From: Pseudomonas sp. B21-040
GTDB taxonomy: Bacteria > Pseudomonadota > Gammaproteobacteria > Pseudomonadales > Pseudomonadaceae
DNA: 64,000 bases
Reading direction: 5' to 3'
Assembly (NCBI RefSeq): GCF_024748695.1
Contig: NZ_CP087176.1
Coordinates: 6,503,501-6,567,500, forward strand
The position numbers and the translations under genes are program-made. Positions 9,473 to 18,617 of this stretch are shown in pieces (position 1 is the first letter of the stretch; each line of letters begins with the position of its first letter). The notes beneath the pieces were generated by a model. That model saw nothing but the letters and a program-made list of their open reading frames with translations, had not been told where the DNA came from and ran no database searches.

Positions 9473-10873
9473 ATGACTGAAGCTGCCCTCGCCCCAGAAC
9501 CCCTGCACGCTCCGTCTGTTATTCGGTTGCTGCTGGGCAAATTGGGGATTGCCTACGAAGAAGTGCTGGACCACCACGGCCTGAACGCCTCGCGCAAAGT
9601 ACAAGCCGTGTTGCTGGATGACGCCGTTGGCGCGCTGATGGTGCTGTTCCCGCAAAGCCAATTGCTGGACCTCAATCGCCTCGCCGAACTGACCGGCCGC
9701 CGCCTCACTGCCGTGCCCACCGAACGCCTGGTGAAGATGCTCGGCAAACACAGCCTCAGCCTGCTGCCCGGTCTGCCGGCGCTGACCAGTTCGCCGTGCC
9801 TGTACGAAGAAAGCCTGCTGCGCGAACCGAAGTTGCTGATCAACTCGGGCGAGCCGGGCCTGCTGCTGGAAATCACCAGCGAAGATTTCAAGACCATGCT
9901 GACCAAGGCCAGCGCCGCCAACTTCGGCGAGAACCTGACCAGCATCCGCCCCAACCTCGACCGCCCCGACGATGACCGCAAGGAAATCACCCAGGCCGTT
10001 CAAGTGTTCACCGCACGACGCATCCAGCAACGCCTGGAAGAGACCATCGAGATTCCGCCGCTGGCCGAGACCGCGCAGAAAATCATCAAGCTGCGCGTCG
10101 ACCCCAACGCCACCATCGACGACATCACCGGCGTCGTCGAAACCGACCCGGCGCTGGCGGCACAAGTCGTCAGCTGGGCCGCGTCGCCGTACTACGCCTC
10201 GCCGGGCAAGATTCGTTCGGTGGAAGACGCGATTGTGCGGGTCCTGGGTTTCGACCTGGTGATCAACCTCGCGCTGGGCCTGGCCCTGGGCAAAACCCTG
10301 AGCCTGCCCAAAGACCACCCGCAACACGCCACGCCGTACTGGCAGCAGTCGATCTACACCGCCGCCGTCATCGAAGGCCTGACCCGTGCCATGCCGCGCG
10401 CCCAGCGCCCGGAAGCCGGCCTGACCTACCTCGCCGGCCTGCTGCACAACTTTGGCTACCTGCTGCTGGCCCACGTCTTCCCGCCGCACTTCTCGCTGAT
10501 CTGCCGCCACCTGGAAGTCAACCAGCACCTGTGCCACAGCTACGTCGAGCAACACCTGCTGGGCATCAGCCGCGAACAGATCGGCTCATGGCTGATGCGC
10601 TACTGGGACATGCCCGAAGAACTGGCCACCGCCCTGCGCTTCCAACACGACCCGCACTACGACGGCGACTATGCCGAATACCCGAACCTCGTCTGCCTGT
10701 CCGTGCGCCTGCTACGCGGCCGCGGCATCGGCTCCGGCCCGGATGAAGACATCCCCGACGCCCTGCTCGAACGCGTCGGCCTGAGCCGCGAAAAAGCCAA
10801 CGACGTCGTCACCAAAGTGCTTGAGGCTGAAGTGCTGTTGCGCGAACTGGCTTCGCAATTCAGCCAGACCTAA
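9473..10873 (+). CDS. YbaK-like/HDOD fusion protein
   Basis: A 466-residue two-domain protein. Residues about 15-160 resemble the YbaK/ProX aminoacyl-tRNA deacylase fold (VLLDDAVGALMVLFP, then LNRLAELTGRR). Residues about 200-410 form an HDOD domain (IEIPPLAETAQKIIKLRVDP; AGLLHNFGYLLLAHVFPP), a metal-free relative of HD phosphohydrolases. HDOD proteins are usually signalling or regulatory. The combination is common in Pseudomonas, but its substrate or partner is not known to me. Monocistronic, with a REP pair after the stop. Confidence 0.88.
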   Translation: MTEAALAPEPLHAPSVIRLLLGKLGIAYEEVLDHHGLNASRKVQAVLLDDAVGALMVLFPQSQLLDLNRLAELTGRRLTAVPTERLVKMLGKHSLSLLPGLPALTSSPCLYEESLLREPKLLINSGEPGLLLEITSEDFKTMLTKASAANFGENLTSIRPNLDRPDDDRKEITQAVQVFTARRIQQRLEETIEIPPLAETAQKIIKLRVDPNATIDDITGVVETDPALAAQVVSWAASPYYASPGKIRSVEDAIVRVLGFDLVINLALGLALGKTLSLPKDHPQHATPYWQQSIYTAAVIEGLTRAMPRAQRPEAGLTYLAGLLHNFGYLLLAHVFPPHFSLICRHLEVNQHLCHSYVEQHLLGISREQIGSWLMRYWDMPEELATALRFQHDPHYDGDYAEYPNLVCLSVRLLRGRGIGSGPDEDIPDALLERVGLSREKANDVVTKVLEAEVLLRELASQFSQT

Positions 10874-10878
10874 AAACA

Positions 10879-10942
10879 ATCGCGGGCAAGCCCGCTCCCA
10901 CAGGATTGAGGTGATCCCTGTGGGAGCGGGCTTGCCCGCGAT
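10879..10942. repeat. REP doublet (close inverted pair)
   Basis: ATCGCGGGCAAGCCCGCTCC and its inverse around a spacer of about 17 bases, directly after the HDOD gene stop. Same family as 2809-2898 but in the opposite relative orientation and tighter. Confidence 0.87.
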
Positions 10943-10994
10943 GAATCCCCCGCCGATCCAACTGAATCACCACAGGGTCAAACACTCAACTCTT

Positions 10995-11048
10995 GATCGT
11001 TCCCACGCTCTGCGTGGTAACGCATCCCGTGACGCTCTGCGTCACAGC
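10995..11048. repeat. Double-hairpin intergenic repeat
   Basis: Two adjacent hairpins with the same CGCTCTGCG apex: CCACGCTCTGCGTGG (11003-11017) and GTGACGCTCTGCGTCAC (11029-11045). This resembles the dispersed GTTCCCACGCTCTGCGTGG repeat seen in many Pseudomonas intergenic regions. It is the third distinct palindromic repeat type in the window. Confidence 0.75.
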
Positions 11049-11061
11049 CCCAACCCAACAC

Positions 11062-11451
11062 TCAAGCCTTCGCCTTGGCTTTAGCCTTCCTAGGCTTCAA
11101 ATACTTGGTCAACCCCTGAAACCACATCACCAACGCCGGATTCCCTTTGATCTGAATCGACTTGTCCTGAATCCCCGTCATAAACGCCAACTGCTTGTTC
11201 TTCGCCTGCATCGTGGCAAAGCCATACGCCGCATCTTTAAACGCAATCGCAAACGCCGGCTCGGCATACACACCCGATTTGCTGGTAATCCGCTGGTCCT
11301 TCACAAAGAAATGCCGCGCCACCTTCCCGTCCTGGGTCTGTAGCTGAAACACCAATTCCTTGTCACCCAACTGCTGCTGAAACGCAGGATTAGTCCGGCT
11401 GGCCTTACCCATCAACAAACCCAGCATCCACAGAAGAAAACGAAATTTCAT
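11062..11451 (-). CDS. SCP2-like (sterol-carrier fold) protein
   Basis: 129 residues from the ATG at 11451 (an in-frame GTG at 11457 is possible). The N-terminal hydrophobic stretch is short. The middle (LVFQLQTQDGKVARHFFVKD ... AFAIAFKDAAYGFATM) fits the SCP2 lipid-binding fold, and the tail is a Lys/Ala repeat (KPRKAKAKAKA). Relatives in Pseudomonas are sometimes labelled helicase, for which I see no helicase motif. Function unknown; it stands alone. Confidence 0.7.
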   Translation of the reverse strand: MKFRFLLWMLGLLMGKASRTNPAFQQQLGDKELVFQLQTQDGKVARHFFVKDQRITSKSGVYAEPAFAIAFKDAAYGFATMQAKNKQLAFMTGIQDKSIQIKGNPALVMWFQGLTKYLKPRKAKAKAKA

Positions 11452-11728
11452 GCGCACAGCCTCAAGAGAAAAATGAACGGCCGGCGCAGTGTAGCGGCTT
11501 CGGACGATAACGACAGCATCGCGTTGCGTTAGAAGAAGATGACGCGCTTTTTGACGCTGATGACTACCAAGTCATTGACGAAACGTGTGTGTTTAAAAGC
11601 GTGGAAGATTTGGTGTTTCTACGCTCGACGCTATCGGAAGTTTCCTTCAACACGCGGGGGTGTTCGTGAACTAGGCAGCTTTGCGCTCGGCCGATAGTCT
11701 TTGTTGGTCGCCGCAAAATCGGTGATAC
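11452..11728. other. Intergenic region with a start-less coding remnant
   Basis: No complete gene seen. A plus-strand frame at 11529-11669 reads like protein (LEEDDALFDADDYQVIDETC and on) but has no start codon, being blocked by a stop just upstream; it may be the decayed tail of a lost gene. A hairpin ATGACT-ACCA-AGTCAT lies at 11560-11575 within it. The rest has no recognisable signal except that it leads into the structured element that follows. Confidence 0.35.
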
Positions 11729-11876
11729 GGACGTGCAAGTCCGGCGGGATACACAATGGTTATGGCAATTCATCGAGCATTTTTCTATGCTCGCGAACCG
11801 TTATGGCAGTTGTGTATGGGAGACCTTCGGGTCTGCCGGGAATCCCGCCGGTCTTGCACACCTATGCACAGCTGCC
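11729..11876 (+). ncRNA. Structured leader RNA candidate, copy 1 (upstream of DUF6124)
   Basis: A chain of hairpins ending in a three-way junction. P1 pairs 11805-11819 (GGCAGTTGTGTATGG) with 11861-11876 (CCTATGCACAGCTGCC). P2 is AGACC-TTCG-GGTCT at 11821-11834. P3 is GCCGG/CCGGT at 11835-11839/11848-11852. An upstream hairpin CGAGCAT/ATGCTCG is at 11774-11793 and GGAC/GTCC at 11729-11742. The same architecture with compensatory base changes occurs at 56491-56565 before the other DUF6124 gene, with a similar distance to the start codon (58 against 53 bases). Leader or independent RNA cannot be told from sequence. Confidence 0.55.
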
Positions 11877-11934
11877 ACCTCTTTCGAAGTGCAAGCGAAA
11901 CGGTGTCGGCTCCTTAATTACGGGATTTATACCT

Positions 11935-12315
11935 TTGATCAAGCCAACACCGAATCCACCAGAACACGAAGACACATCCCCCTACGAATCCCTCGATTCG
12001 AAGAAACTCCACGAAGCCGCCGAACGCGCCCTCAACCACCATTTCGCCCCACCGCCCGAGAAGCCCAAGCCTCGCAAAGGCAACCTCTTCACCGTCTCCC
12101 CCGACATCGACACCGAAGCCCTCCTGGCCAACGCCTCGGAAGACCTGCTATCCATCAGCGCCATCGCCGCCAACCTGGCCGACGATGTGGAAGGCACGCT
12201 GCGCTCCGTAGCACTGGCGATCAGCAGAATGTCGGATGGGGTTCGGTTGTTGGTGGAGCGAGCGCTGGATCATATTGATTCGTCGAATCCGGCGGTGCAT
12301 CGAGGGAAGGTGTAG
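11935..12315 (+). CDS. DUF6124 family protein, copy 1
   Basis: 126 residues from a TTG start chosen by alignment to the paralogue at 56619, whose ATG falls at the same place (LIKPTPNPPE against MLKVTPNPPD). The protein is small, acidic-helical and soluble, with the signature LLANASEDLLSISAIAANLA and VALAISRMSDGVRLLVERAL. This family (previously grouped under DUF3077) is multi-copy in Pseudomonas; I know of no assigned function. No strong Shine-Dalgarno precedes the TTG. The structured element at 11805-11876 ends 58 bases upstream. Translation might instead begin at an ATG inside the structured element, but that extension would just translate the RNA stems. Confidence 0.72.
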   Translation: MIKPTPNPPEHEDTSPYESLDSKKLHEAAERALNHHFAPPPEKPKPRKGNLFTVSPDIDTEALLANASEDLLSISAIAANLADDVEGTLRSVALAISRMSDGVRLLVERALDHIDSSNPAVHRGKV

Positions 12316-12324
12316 CAAAAATAT

Positions 12325-12350
12325 GAAGGGGACTTTACGTCCCCTTCTTC
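12325..12350 (+). terminator. Terminator after DUF6124 copy 1
   Basis: GAAGGGGAC-TTTAC-GTCCCCTTC: a perfect 9-bp stem followed by TTCATT, 10 bases after the stop codon. A related GGGGAC hairpin recurs at 13536-13562. Confidence 0.7.
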
Positions 12351-12487
12351 ATTCAAATGCATCAGTAATATTTGTACTCCGAGATGAAGTGTTGATACTA
12401 CCGATCACTTCCAAAGGTACAAAAAATACTTAAAATCACCATGCATCTACGCATACTAGTGCCGCACTTCCAGAATGGACTCTCCAG

Positions 12488-13507
12488 ATGCCCTTTGCCT
12501 TACCGCGCTCTACCCTTATCCACGCCATGATGCTGTCCAGTATGGCCTTTACCACAGTTGCTGCCGCCAACAGTTTCGACTGCGCCAATGCCGCTACACC
12601 TACAGAAAAAGCAATCTGTACTGACCCATACACGCTTGGACTGGATAGTAAATTGGGGCAGGTATGGAAAACGGCAAAGGCGACAGTGAAGGACACGGTG
12701 ACACTGAAGGCTGATCAACGCGAGTGGATTAAACACCGCGACCACTGCGCTACCGACTTTCATTGCTTGCGACGCAGTTATTTGATGCGGATTGTAGCGC
12801 TCCAACACGCAGGTAAACCTTTCAACTGGAAAGGGACTTGGCGACGTATCCCTGATGGGCGATTCGACAGCGCCGAATGGAAGATAAGCGGGCGCGCGCC
12901 ACAATTCGATTTCACAGTAAAAGCGGCTAATAAAATGAGCTCAGGAACGTTGACTGATACGTTCAACCTGGAAGGCTCCCAAGGTATTTATCGCAGCGAA
13001 GATTGCACGTTACTGATGACACCAAGCACCGGCCTCCTTTACGTCATCCAAGTGGGTGAATGCCGAGGAACTGACGCATCCTTCGGTGGACGTTATGTCG
13101 CATCCGAACAGCCACTTAATATGAACTATGACCTGCTGTCCCTAGGGCTAGTCCGCACGCAAGAAGAAGACGACGCAGCTCGGCAATTGCTTAAGGATGA
13201 CTATCAAACCATTCTGGATGCCAGTGACTCGTTTTACTACGTAGACGAGTCAGCCGCAGACAACCTGGGGGCTCAAGTCGCCAAAATTCGAGTATTGGGG
13301 CTTCCGCCTCCCAACGCTGCACTACTCATGCGTGGGCGCGACGCTCAACTTTGGGTCGCGGTGCTGGTCAGCGATCAGAAGCAGAACTACCGTGTGCGCT
13401 ACTACACTAACGTGCAGGGCTGGAAAGGACGTTTGCCAGGCCCGATTCAACGCTGGTATGCCGAACAATTCGATTGGCGCAAGGCGCCACTGGATTACAT
13501 GCCGTAG
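12488..13507 (+). CDS. Secreted protein with LprI-like N-terminal domain
   Basis: A 339-residue protein with an N-terminal signal peptide (about residues 1-27, ending TTVAAA). Residues about 30-110 carry the Cys-paired LprI/DUF1311 pattern (FDCANAATPTEKAICTDP; QREWIKHRDHCATDFHCLRR). Founding members of this family bind and inhibit lysozyme. The C-terminal 200 residues are not recognised; a segment near the end (YRVRYYTNVQGWKGRLPG) looks beta-rich. The likely location is periplasm. It lies next to an IS and another LprI-like gene, close to a peptidoglycan-targeting T6SS effector, so a role in guarding against wall-degrading enzymes is plausible but unproven. Confidence 0.78.
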   Translation: MPFALPRSTLIHAMMLSSMAFTTVAAANSFDCANAATPTEKAICTDPYTLGLDSKLGQVWKTAKATVKDTVTLKADQREWIKHRDHCATDFHCLRRSYLMRIVALQHAGKPFNWKGTWRRIPDGRFDSAEWKISGRAPQFDFTVKAANKMSSGTLTDTFNLEGSQGIYRSEDCTLLMTPSTGLLYVIQVGECRGTDASFGGRYVASEQPLNMNYDLLSLGLVRTQEEDDAARQLLKDDYQTILDASDSFYYVDESAADNLGAQVAKIRVLGLPPPNAALLMRGRDAQLWVAVLVSDQKQNYRVRYYTNVQGWKGRLPGPIQRWYAEQFDWRKAPLDYMP

Positions 13508-13535
13508 GAGCCAAAGGATAGGGGACACACAGAAC

Positions 13536-13562
13536 GAAAAGGGGACGTTGAGTCCTCTTTTC
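13536..13562. terminator. Bidirectional terminator before the IS
   Basis: GAAAAGGGGAC-GTTGA-GTCCTCTTTTC: a stem with A-rich left and T-rich right arms, between the convergent LprI-like gene and the minus-strand gene whose original stop lay just right of it before the IS arrived. Confidence 0.6.
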
Positions 13563-13617
13563 TTGATGATCTCGACTTACCACTGTAGTGGTCTAATTTC
13601 CCCGGACACCTCGATAG

Positions 13618-14828
<1,211 letters not shown>

Positions 14829-15278
14829 CCACTGCACCACTGACAACCTGTCTCTGGTGACGCTTCCATGCTGATATCTTGATCGAACGAATACTTCTTA
14901 CCGGATTTGTAATTCGTGTAGTACATCGAGTTCACCCGAGCCCCCTGAGTTGCCCTTTCATACTCCCCCGTCATCCCACCGTCAGAAACCTCCACCCAAG
15001 TCGTCGTGAACTGATACGGCCCGTCTTCCGTCATGACTTCTTCCTCAGTGTTCCGATAGACGAGAGGAATGGCCTTCTCAGACTTGCTATACCTAACGCC
15101 CGCACCGCTCCATTTGGTGACCGAGTCGTAATAGGTTCTGAATTCGAAATTGATGTTTTTGCCCTCCTGCGAGCGGAAGCAAGAGACCTCAGTCGTGACT
15201 TCGCTGTGAGCCGCCATCGGAGAGAGGAGTAGCAGGACTACAAAAAACGAAGAAAAATATTTCAAACCGATTATTCCT

Positions 15279-15878
15279 TCAGCGGCTCATAGGTATCTGA
15301 AAGCGCATTCGCACAGCGCAATAAGCGATGTCTTCACGAAACAGACGAAAGCTCATCTCGCACTGCGCATCCGCATATTGCTTCCACACCGGATCGTCGA
15401 AGTCACCCCCTCCCAGCAGATTGATCGAGGCCTTCAGACCGCTTTCGCGGTCCTGCCCTGCCATCAACGATGCAGCTTTGTAAAAGCCATCATTAGGCAG
15501 ACCAGTCTGTAGATAAATGGGCTCACCCAAGCGGGCACTGGTTGTCTGCGCCAAACAAGCCAGCTTTTCGATAGGCGCCTCCGCTCCCGGCAAAACGGCC
15601 TGATACAAATCCTCGCAATACGCTTCTTTAAAGCGAACCCACTTTCTTTGCACATCGGTCAGCTGCTTCTTGTCTGCGGGAGACAAGCTGACTAGGGTTT
15701 TCTTGTATTGCTCATTCAACACAGCGTCGACTTTTTCGAATCTTTGCTGGCCACAGGTGATCAAGTCGGGATTGGAAAAACTGTCCGGGTTGCATGTTTC
15801 TCGAGCATGCGCAGGGACTAACAAAGCAGCGAAACAAATGCCTGAACCCCATTCAATGAGCGCTCTGAGCCTGATCAT
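15279..15878 (-). CDS. LprI-like (DUF1311) secreted protein
   Basis: 199 residues with a signal peptide (about 1-25, ending PAHA). The LprI/DUF1311 pattern is present: CNPDSFSNPDLITCGQQRFE, then LNEQYKKTLVSLSPADKKQL and VQRKWVRFKEAYCEDLYQ. Family members include lysozyme inhibitors acting in the periplasm or on the cell surface. The ATG overlaps the stop of the upstream TPR gene (ATGA), so it belongs to the same minus-strand operon. Its operon reaches back towards a GH19/M23 peptidoglycan effector, which makes an inhibitor or immunity role attractive, though that is inference. Confidence 0.78.
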   Translation of the reverse strand: MIRLRALIEWGSGICFAALLVPAHARETCNPDSFSNPDLITCGQQRFEKVDAVLNEQYKKTLVSLSPADKKQLTDVQRKWVRFKEAYCEDLYQAVLPGAEAPIEKLACLAQTTSARLGEPIYLQTGLPNDGFYKAASLMAGQDRESGLKASINLLGGGDFDDPVWKQYADAQCEMSFRLFREDIAYCAVRMRFQIPMSR

Positions 15879-16948
15879 GATTCGGGCGCTCCAGCGCTAC
15901 GCTCACTCACCCTCGCCGGAATCTTAGAAGCCTTTTCCACTTCAGACATTTGCGATGCGTATTGCTTGTACGCCGCCACCGCTCGAGCCTTGTCGCCCAC
16001 CGCCCAATAACTGTCGGCAATGTTCAGATAAGCGACGGTACGGCCTGGGTTGTATGCGATGACAGCGCTCAACAACTCAATTGATTCCTGGAAATAACCA
16101 GCCTCACCCAACAAAAAGCCGAGATCATTCGACCAACCAACATGCTGCGGATAGTAGTACTTACGGACGAGGTAGCTGTTTGGATCACAGATGTCTTGTG
16201 AGCCACCACCCATCAGTGCATAGCTCATCACATACCTGAAGGCGTCGTTATTACCCTTGCGATAAGCCTCCAGAGCCGAATCCAGAAACTCCGACGACTC
16301 GACAGTCATCAGTTTTTTATAACCGCCCTTTGGGGCTTCCATTTTCGCTATGCGTAATTGTTGAAGAGCCATACGGCCATCGAAGGTAGCAAGGCTGGCA
16401 TGTCCAAGCATCCCTTCGGGAAGCTCCGAGACACTGATAAGTGAGCGATCACAGGAACTGTTATTGGTCACTTGCAGCACGCTTTTCAGCTCAAACTGCC
16501 TTGAGCTTCTATTGAACGCGAACAACAGGTTGAAGTTGTAAACTGCGTTATCTTCCTCGTTGGTCACCAGCGCAATGTAATCCCCTGCTTCAACGAGCCC
16601 CTGCTTGACCAGCACTTCTTCCTCTTGTGGATTCACAACTGTCATGGTACCAGTTTGACCTTTGAGAACCCGGACGCTGAAACCATCCAGGAGAACAGGC
16701 GAGTACTGGCTCTTGATCAAAGGCAACGCCTTCGACGTATCGAGCAATATGCCCTCACTGAGTGCTTGTACCGGCGCGATCAGCAACCGCTGGGAAGCCT
16801 CGTCCGCTTCTCCCGACAGAACAAACACGTTTTGGCGTGATCCGTCGCCCAGCAAGCTTGCCGGGATCTCCTTGAGGACTTGCGGGGCAGCAAGTGCGCA
16901 TGAAGCGGGTAGCAGCCCTAGGGTCAACACGATAAAGCGGATGAACAT
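15875..16948 (-). CDS. Secreted TPR-domain protein, paralogue A
   Basis: 357 residues from the ATG at 16948; a GTG at 16954 overlapping the upstream stop is an alternative. The signal peptide is about residues 1-22 (FIVLTLGLLPASCALA). The C-terminal 110 residues hold TPR-like helices (NDLGFLLGEAGYFQESIELL; YLNIADSYWAVGDKARAVAA) that align with the neighbouring gene at 16951-17799, including the closing KIPARVSERS against KISQRVVERS. The N-terminal 200 residues are unrelated to the neighbour and unrecognised. The function is unknown; periplasmic location is predicted. Confidence 0.75.
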   Translation of the reverse strand: MFIRFIVLTLGLLPASCALAAPQVLKEIPASLLGDGSRQNVFVLSGEADEASQRLLIAPVQALSEGILLDTSKALPLIKSQYSPVLLDGFSVRVLKGQTGTMTVVNPQEEEVLVKQGLVEAGDYIALVTNEEDNAVYNFNLLFAFNRSSRQFELKSVLQVTNNSSCDRSLISVSELPEGMLGHASLATFDGRMALQQLRIAKMEAPKGGYKKLMTVESSEFLDSALEAYRKGNNDAFRYVMSYALMGGGSQDICDPNSYLVRKYYYPQHVGWSNDLGFLLGEAGYFQESIELLSAVIAYNPGRTVAYLNIADSYWAVGDKARAVAAYKQYASQMSEVEKASKIPARVSERSAGAPES

Positions 16949-16950
16949 AT

Positions 16951-17799
16951 TCACTGTTTCAGTCCCTGAATTTCAGATCGCTCAACTACTCGTTGCGAAA
17001 TCTTCTGCGCTTTGCCGGCGGCGCTCATCGCCGCGCGATACTCGCTGTAATACCGCTGCGCTTCATCTTTGCGATCAAGTCGCCACAGTGAATCAGCCAT
17101 GTTCAACATCAACACCGTGCGCCTGCCGACCGCCTCAACGCCTCGATAAAACTTCAGCGCAAGCTCATCGTTACCGCCCTCGGCCAAGTAAAAACCCAAG
17201 TCGTTGAACGTCTGAACATTTTTCGACGGGGGATGACACGCCATGTAGGACTCCGGACTCAAAAAGCTCAGGCTCCATTCGATGGATTCTACGCGGGACT
17301 GCGCCGAGTCGATGCCCATGACATGCTTCAACAAGTCCTTTGGGGACTTCGTCTCCAAGGCGGGATTGAGCACTTCGCCGTCTTCGGAAACCCACTCTTT
17401 GCCCACCCATTTACCGACACAAAAGCTGGCAGAACGCTCAGCCAGCACGCAACCGGTCTCCATTGAGATCACATCGCAATGCTGTTGCGACACCGGCTTT
17501 TCTTCACCATTCTCGACCGACAACATGCCGAAGCTCACCGGGTCGAGCAACAAGGTTTTCTTGTCAGGACTAAGCCAACCGGAGTGCCCATCGACGCCAA
17601 CGTCGATGCTGAAGAGCGGGAAGGTTTTGCCGTTTGCGGTGAACCATGCAGTCGCCGACTCTACACCGGGCATCGTCCATTTTGTCGCTCGAAACGTCAC
17701 TGTGTGTCCGTCGATGCCGACTATTGGCGGGTCTTCGGCAAAGGCACTGGTGGCGGCAAGAAGGCTGCCGATCATCAACACCCTCTTAAGGCTGGCCAT
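16951..17799 (-). CDS. Secreted TPR-domain protein, paralogue B
   Basis: 282 residues with a signal peptide (about 1-21, ending SAFA). The N-terminal half is a beta-rich unrecognised domain with three or more Cys (QQHCDVISMETGCVLAERSA). The C-terminal TPR-like part (NDLGFYLAEGGNDELALKFY; LMLNMADSLWRLDRKDEAQR) is paralogous to the next gene downstream. It overlaps both neighbours by a few bases (14 upstream, GTGA-type contact downstream), so it is translated as part of one operon. Function not known to me. Confidence 0.75.
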   Translation of the reverse strand: MASLKRVLMIGSLLAATSAFAEDPPIVGIDGHTVTFRATKWTMPGVESATAWFTANGKTFPLFSIDVGVDGHSGWLSPDKKTLLLDPVSFGMLSVENGEEKPVSQQHCDVISMETGCVLAERSASFCVGKWVGKEWVSEDGEVLNPALETKSPKDLLKHVMGIDSAQSRVESIEWSLSFLSPESYMACHPPSKNVQTFNDLGFYLAEGGNDELALKFYRGVEAVGRRTVLMLNMADSLWRLDRKDEAQRYYSEYRAAMSAAGKAQKISQRVVERSEIQGLKQ

Positions 17800-18004
17800 A
17801 AACGATCCTTTTCATTGCAGGGCTTTCCGATTGCAGTTGCTTCTTCGTAACGCCATAAGCCTTGATCAACACTTCTCGGTATCCCTTCGAGCCAAATGAG
17901 CGTTGGTTGTTGTCAAAGCTGTACTGCTCCAATCGCCCCGCGACAACAATGGGGGCAAATTTATTTACCGAAAGCTCACCTACCTTAAATGAATCTGTCC
18001 CCAT
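17786..18004 (-). CDS. Short orphan protein, possible C-terminal remnant
   Basis: 72 residues starting at an ATG with no convincing Shine-Dalgarno. The same frame is blocked by a TAG six codons upstream. It has no signal peptide, unlike its neighbours, and reads like the end of a larger protein (SFGSKGYREVLIKAYGVTKK; ESPAMKRIVYGQP). It overlaps the start of the downstream secreted gene by 14 bases. Either a small real gene or the 3' end of a truncated effector or immunity gene left by recombination. No family recognised. Confidence 0.45.
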   Translation of the reverse strand: MGTDSFKVGELSVNKFAPIVVAGRLEQYSFDNNQRSFGSKGYREVLIKAYGVTKKQLQSESPAMKRIVYGQP

Positions 18005-18110
18005 ATCTCGAAACCCACTCTATAAATAAGCCCCCCCTTTACGCCCAGGCAAAACGCACTTGCAGCGAGAAGGATGGATTAAACTGCCAAATACAAACCC
18101 GCCATACTAT

Positions 18111-18617
18111 TTATTGTGCATTAGGCTCGATGTAATACGTTTCAGCGTGCTTAAGGAGCGACAAAATGCTCTTCCTTACCTCATTCGTGTCCTTTTCCTC
18201 ACCGCATGTATCTATAAAAAACACGTGATTTTTTCCTGCCTCAAATGATGTGGTAAAGCAAACCGCACCCAAAAAATAAACACCCTCGACACCAGACCAA
18301 TTACTACCAGAATACGTCCTTGCCTTTGCCAAAGGATGCGATCCGATTCCAACTTTCAAACCATCCTTCTCTTGCACATAATCTCCAGATATTGCATCCG
18401 CCAAAGTCATATCTTCGCAACTGATTTTGATATTCCGCACCCTGCCGTCTTTATATTTGTATTTAATAATAGTCTCTCCTTCACTTGTATCCTCAGATGA
18501 AAAGCCCGAGAAATTGCTTGCCTTCATTCCGCAACCATCGGTTTCAACAATTAGATTTTCGCCAGCGTGTGCCAGAAAGAATGAGGAAAGCAAATAGAAA
18601 GCTACGATCTTAATCAC
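18111..18617 (-). CDS. Putative periplasmic immunity protein for the M23/GH19 effector
   Basis: 168 residues from a GTG that overlaps the effector stop codon by one base. A signal peptide (about 1-18, SSFFLAHA) predicts export to the periplasm, where a peptidoglycan-degrading effector would act on the producer. It has four Cys (VETDGCGMKAS; IKISCEDMT; GAVCFTTSF; FIDTCGEE) that could form disulphides. I cannot name the family. The immunity role is inferred from position, size and predicted location. GC content is low relative to the T6SS core. Confidence 0.65.
   Translation of the reverse strand: MIKIVAFYLLSSFFLAHAGENLIVETDGCGMKASNFSGFSSEDTSEGETIIKYKYKDGRVRNIKISCEDMTLADAISGDYVQEKDGLKVGIGSHPLAKARTYSGSNWSGVEGVYFLGAVCFTTSFEAGKNHVFFIDTCGEEKDTNEVRKSILSLLKHAETYYIEPNAQ

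Noticed and set aside
11701..11934. Upstream in-frame start for DUF6124 copy 1 through the hairpin region
   Set aside because: The extension would only translate RNA stems and is absent from copy 2, where an ATG aligns with the TTG at 11935.
18060..18248. 62-codon plus-strand frame opposite the candidate immunity gene
   Set aside because: Antisense to a better-supported secreted-protein gene and without a ribosome site.
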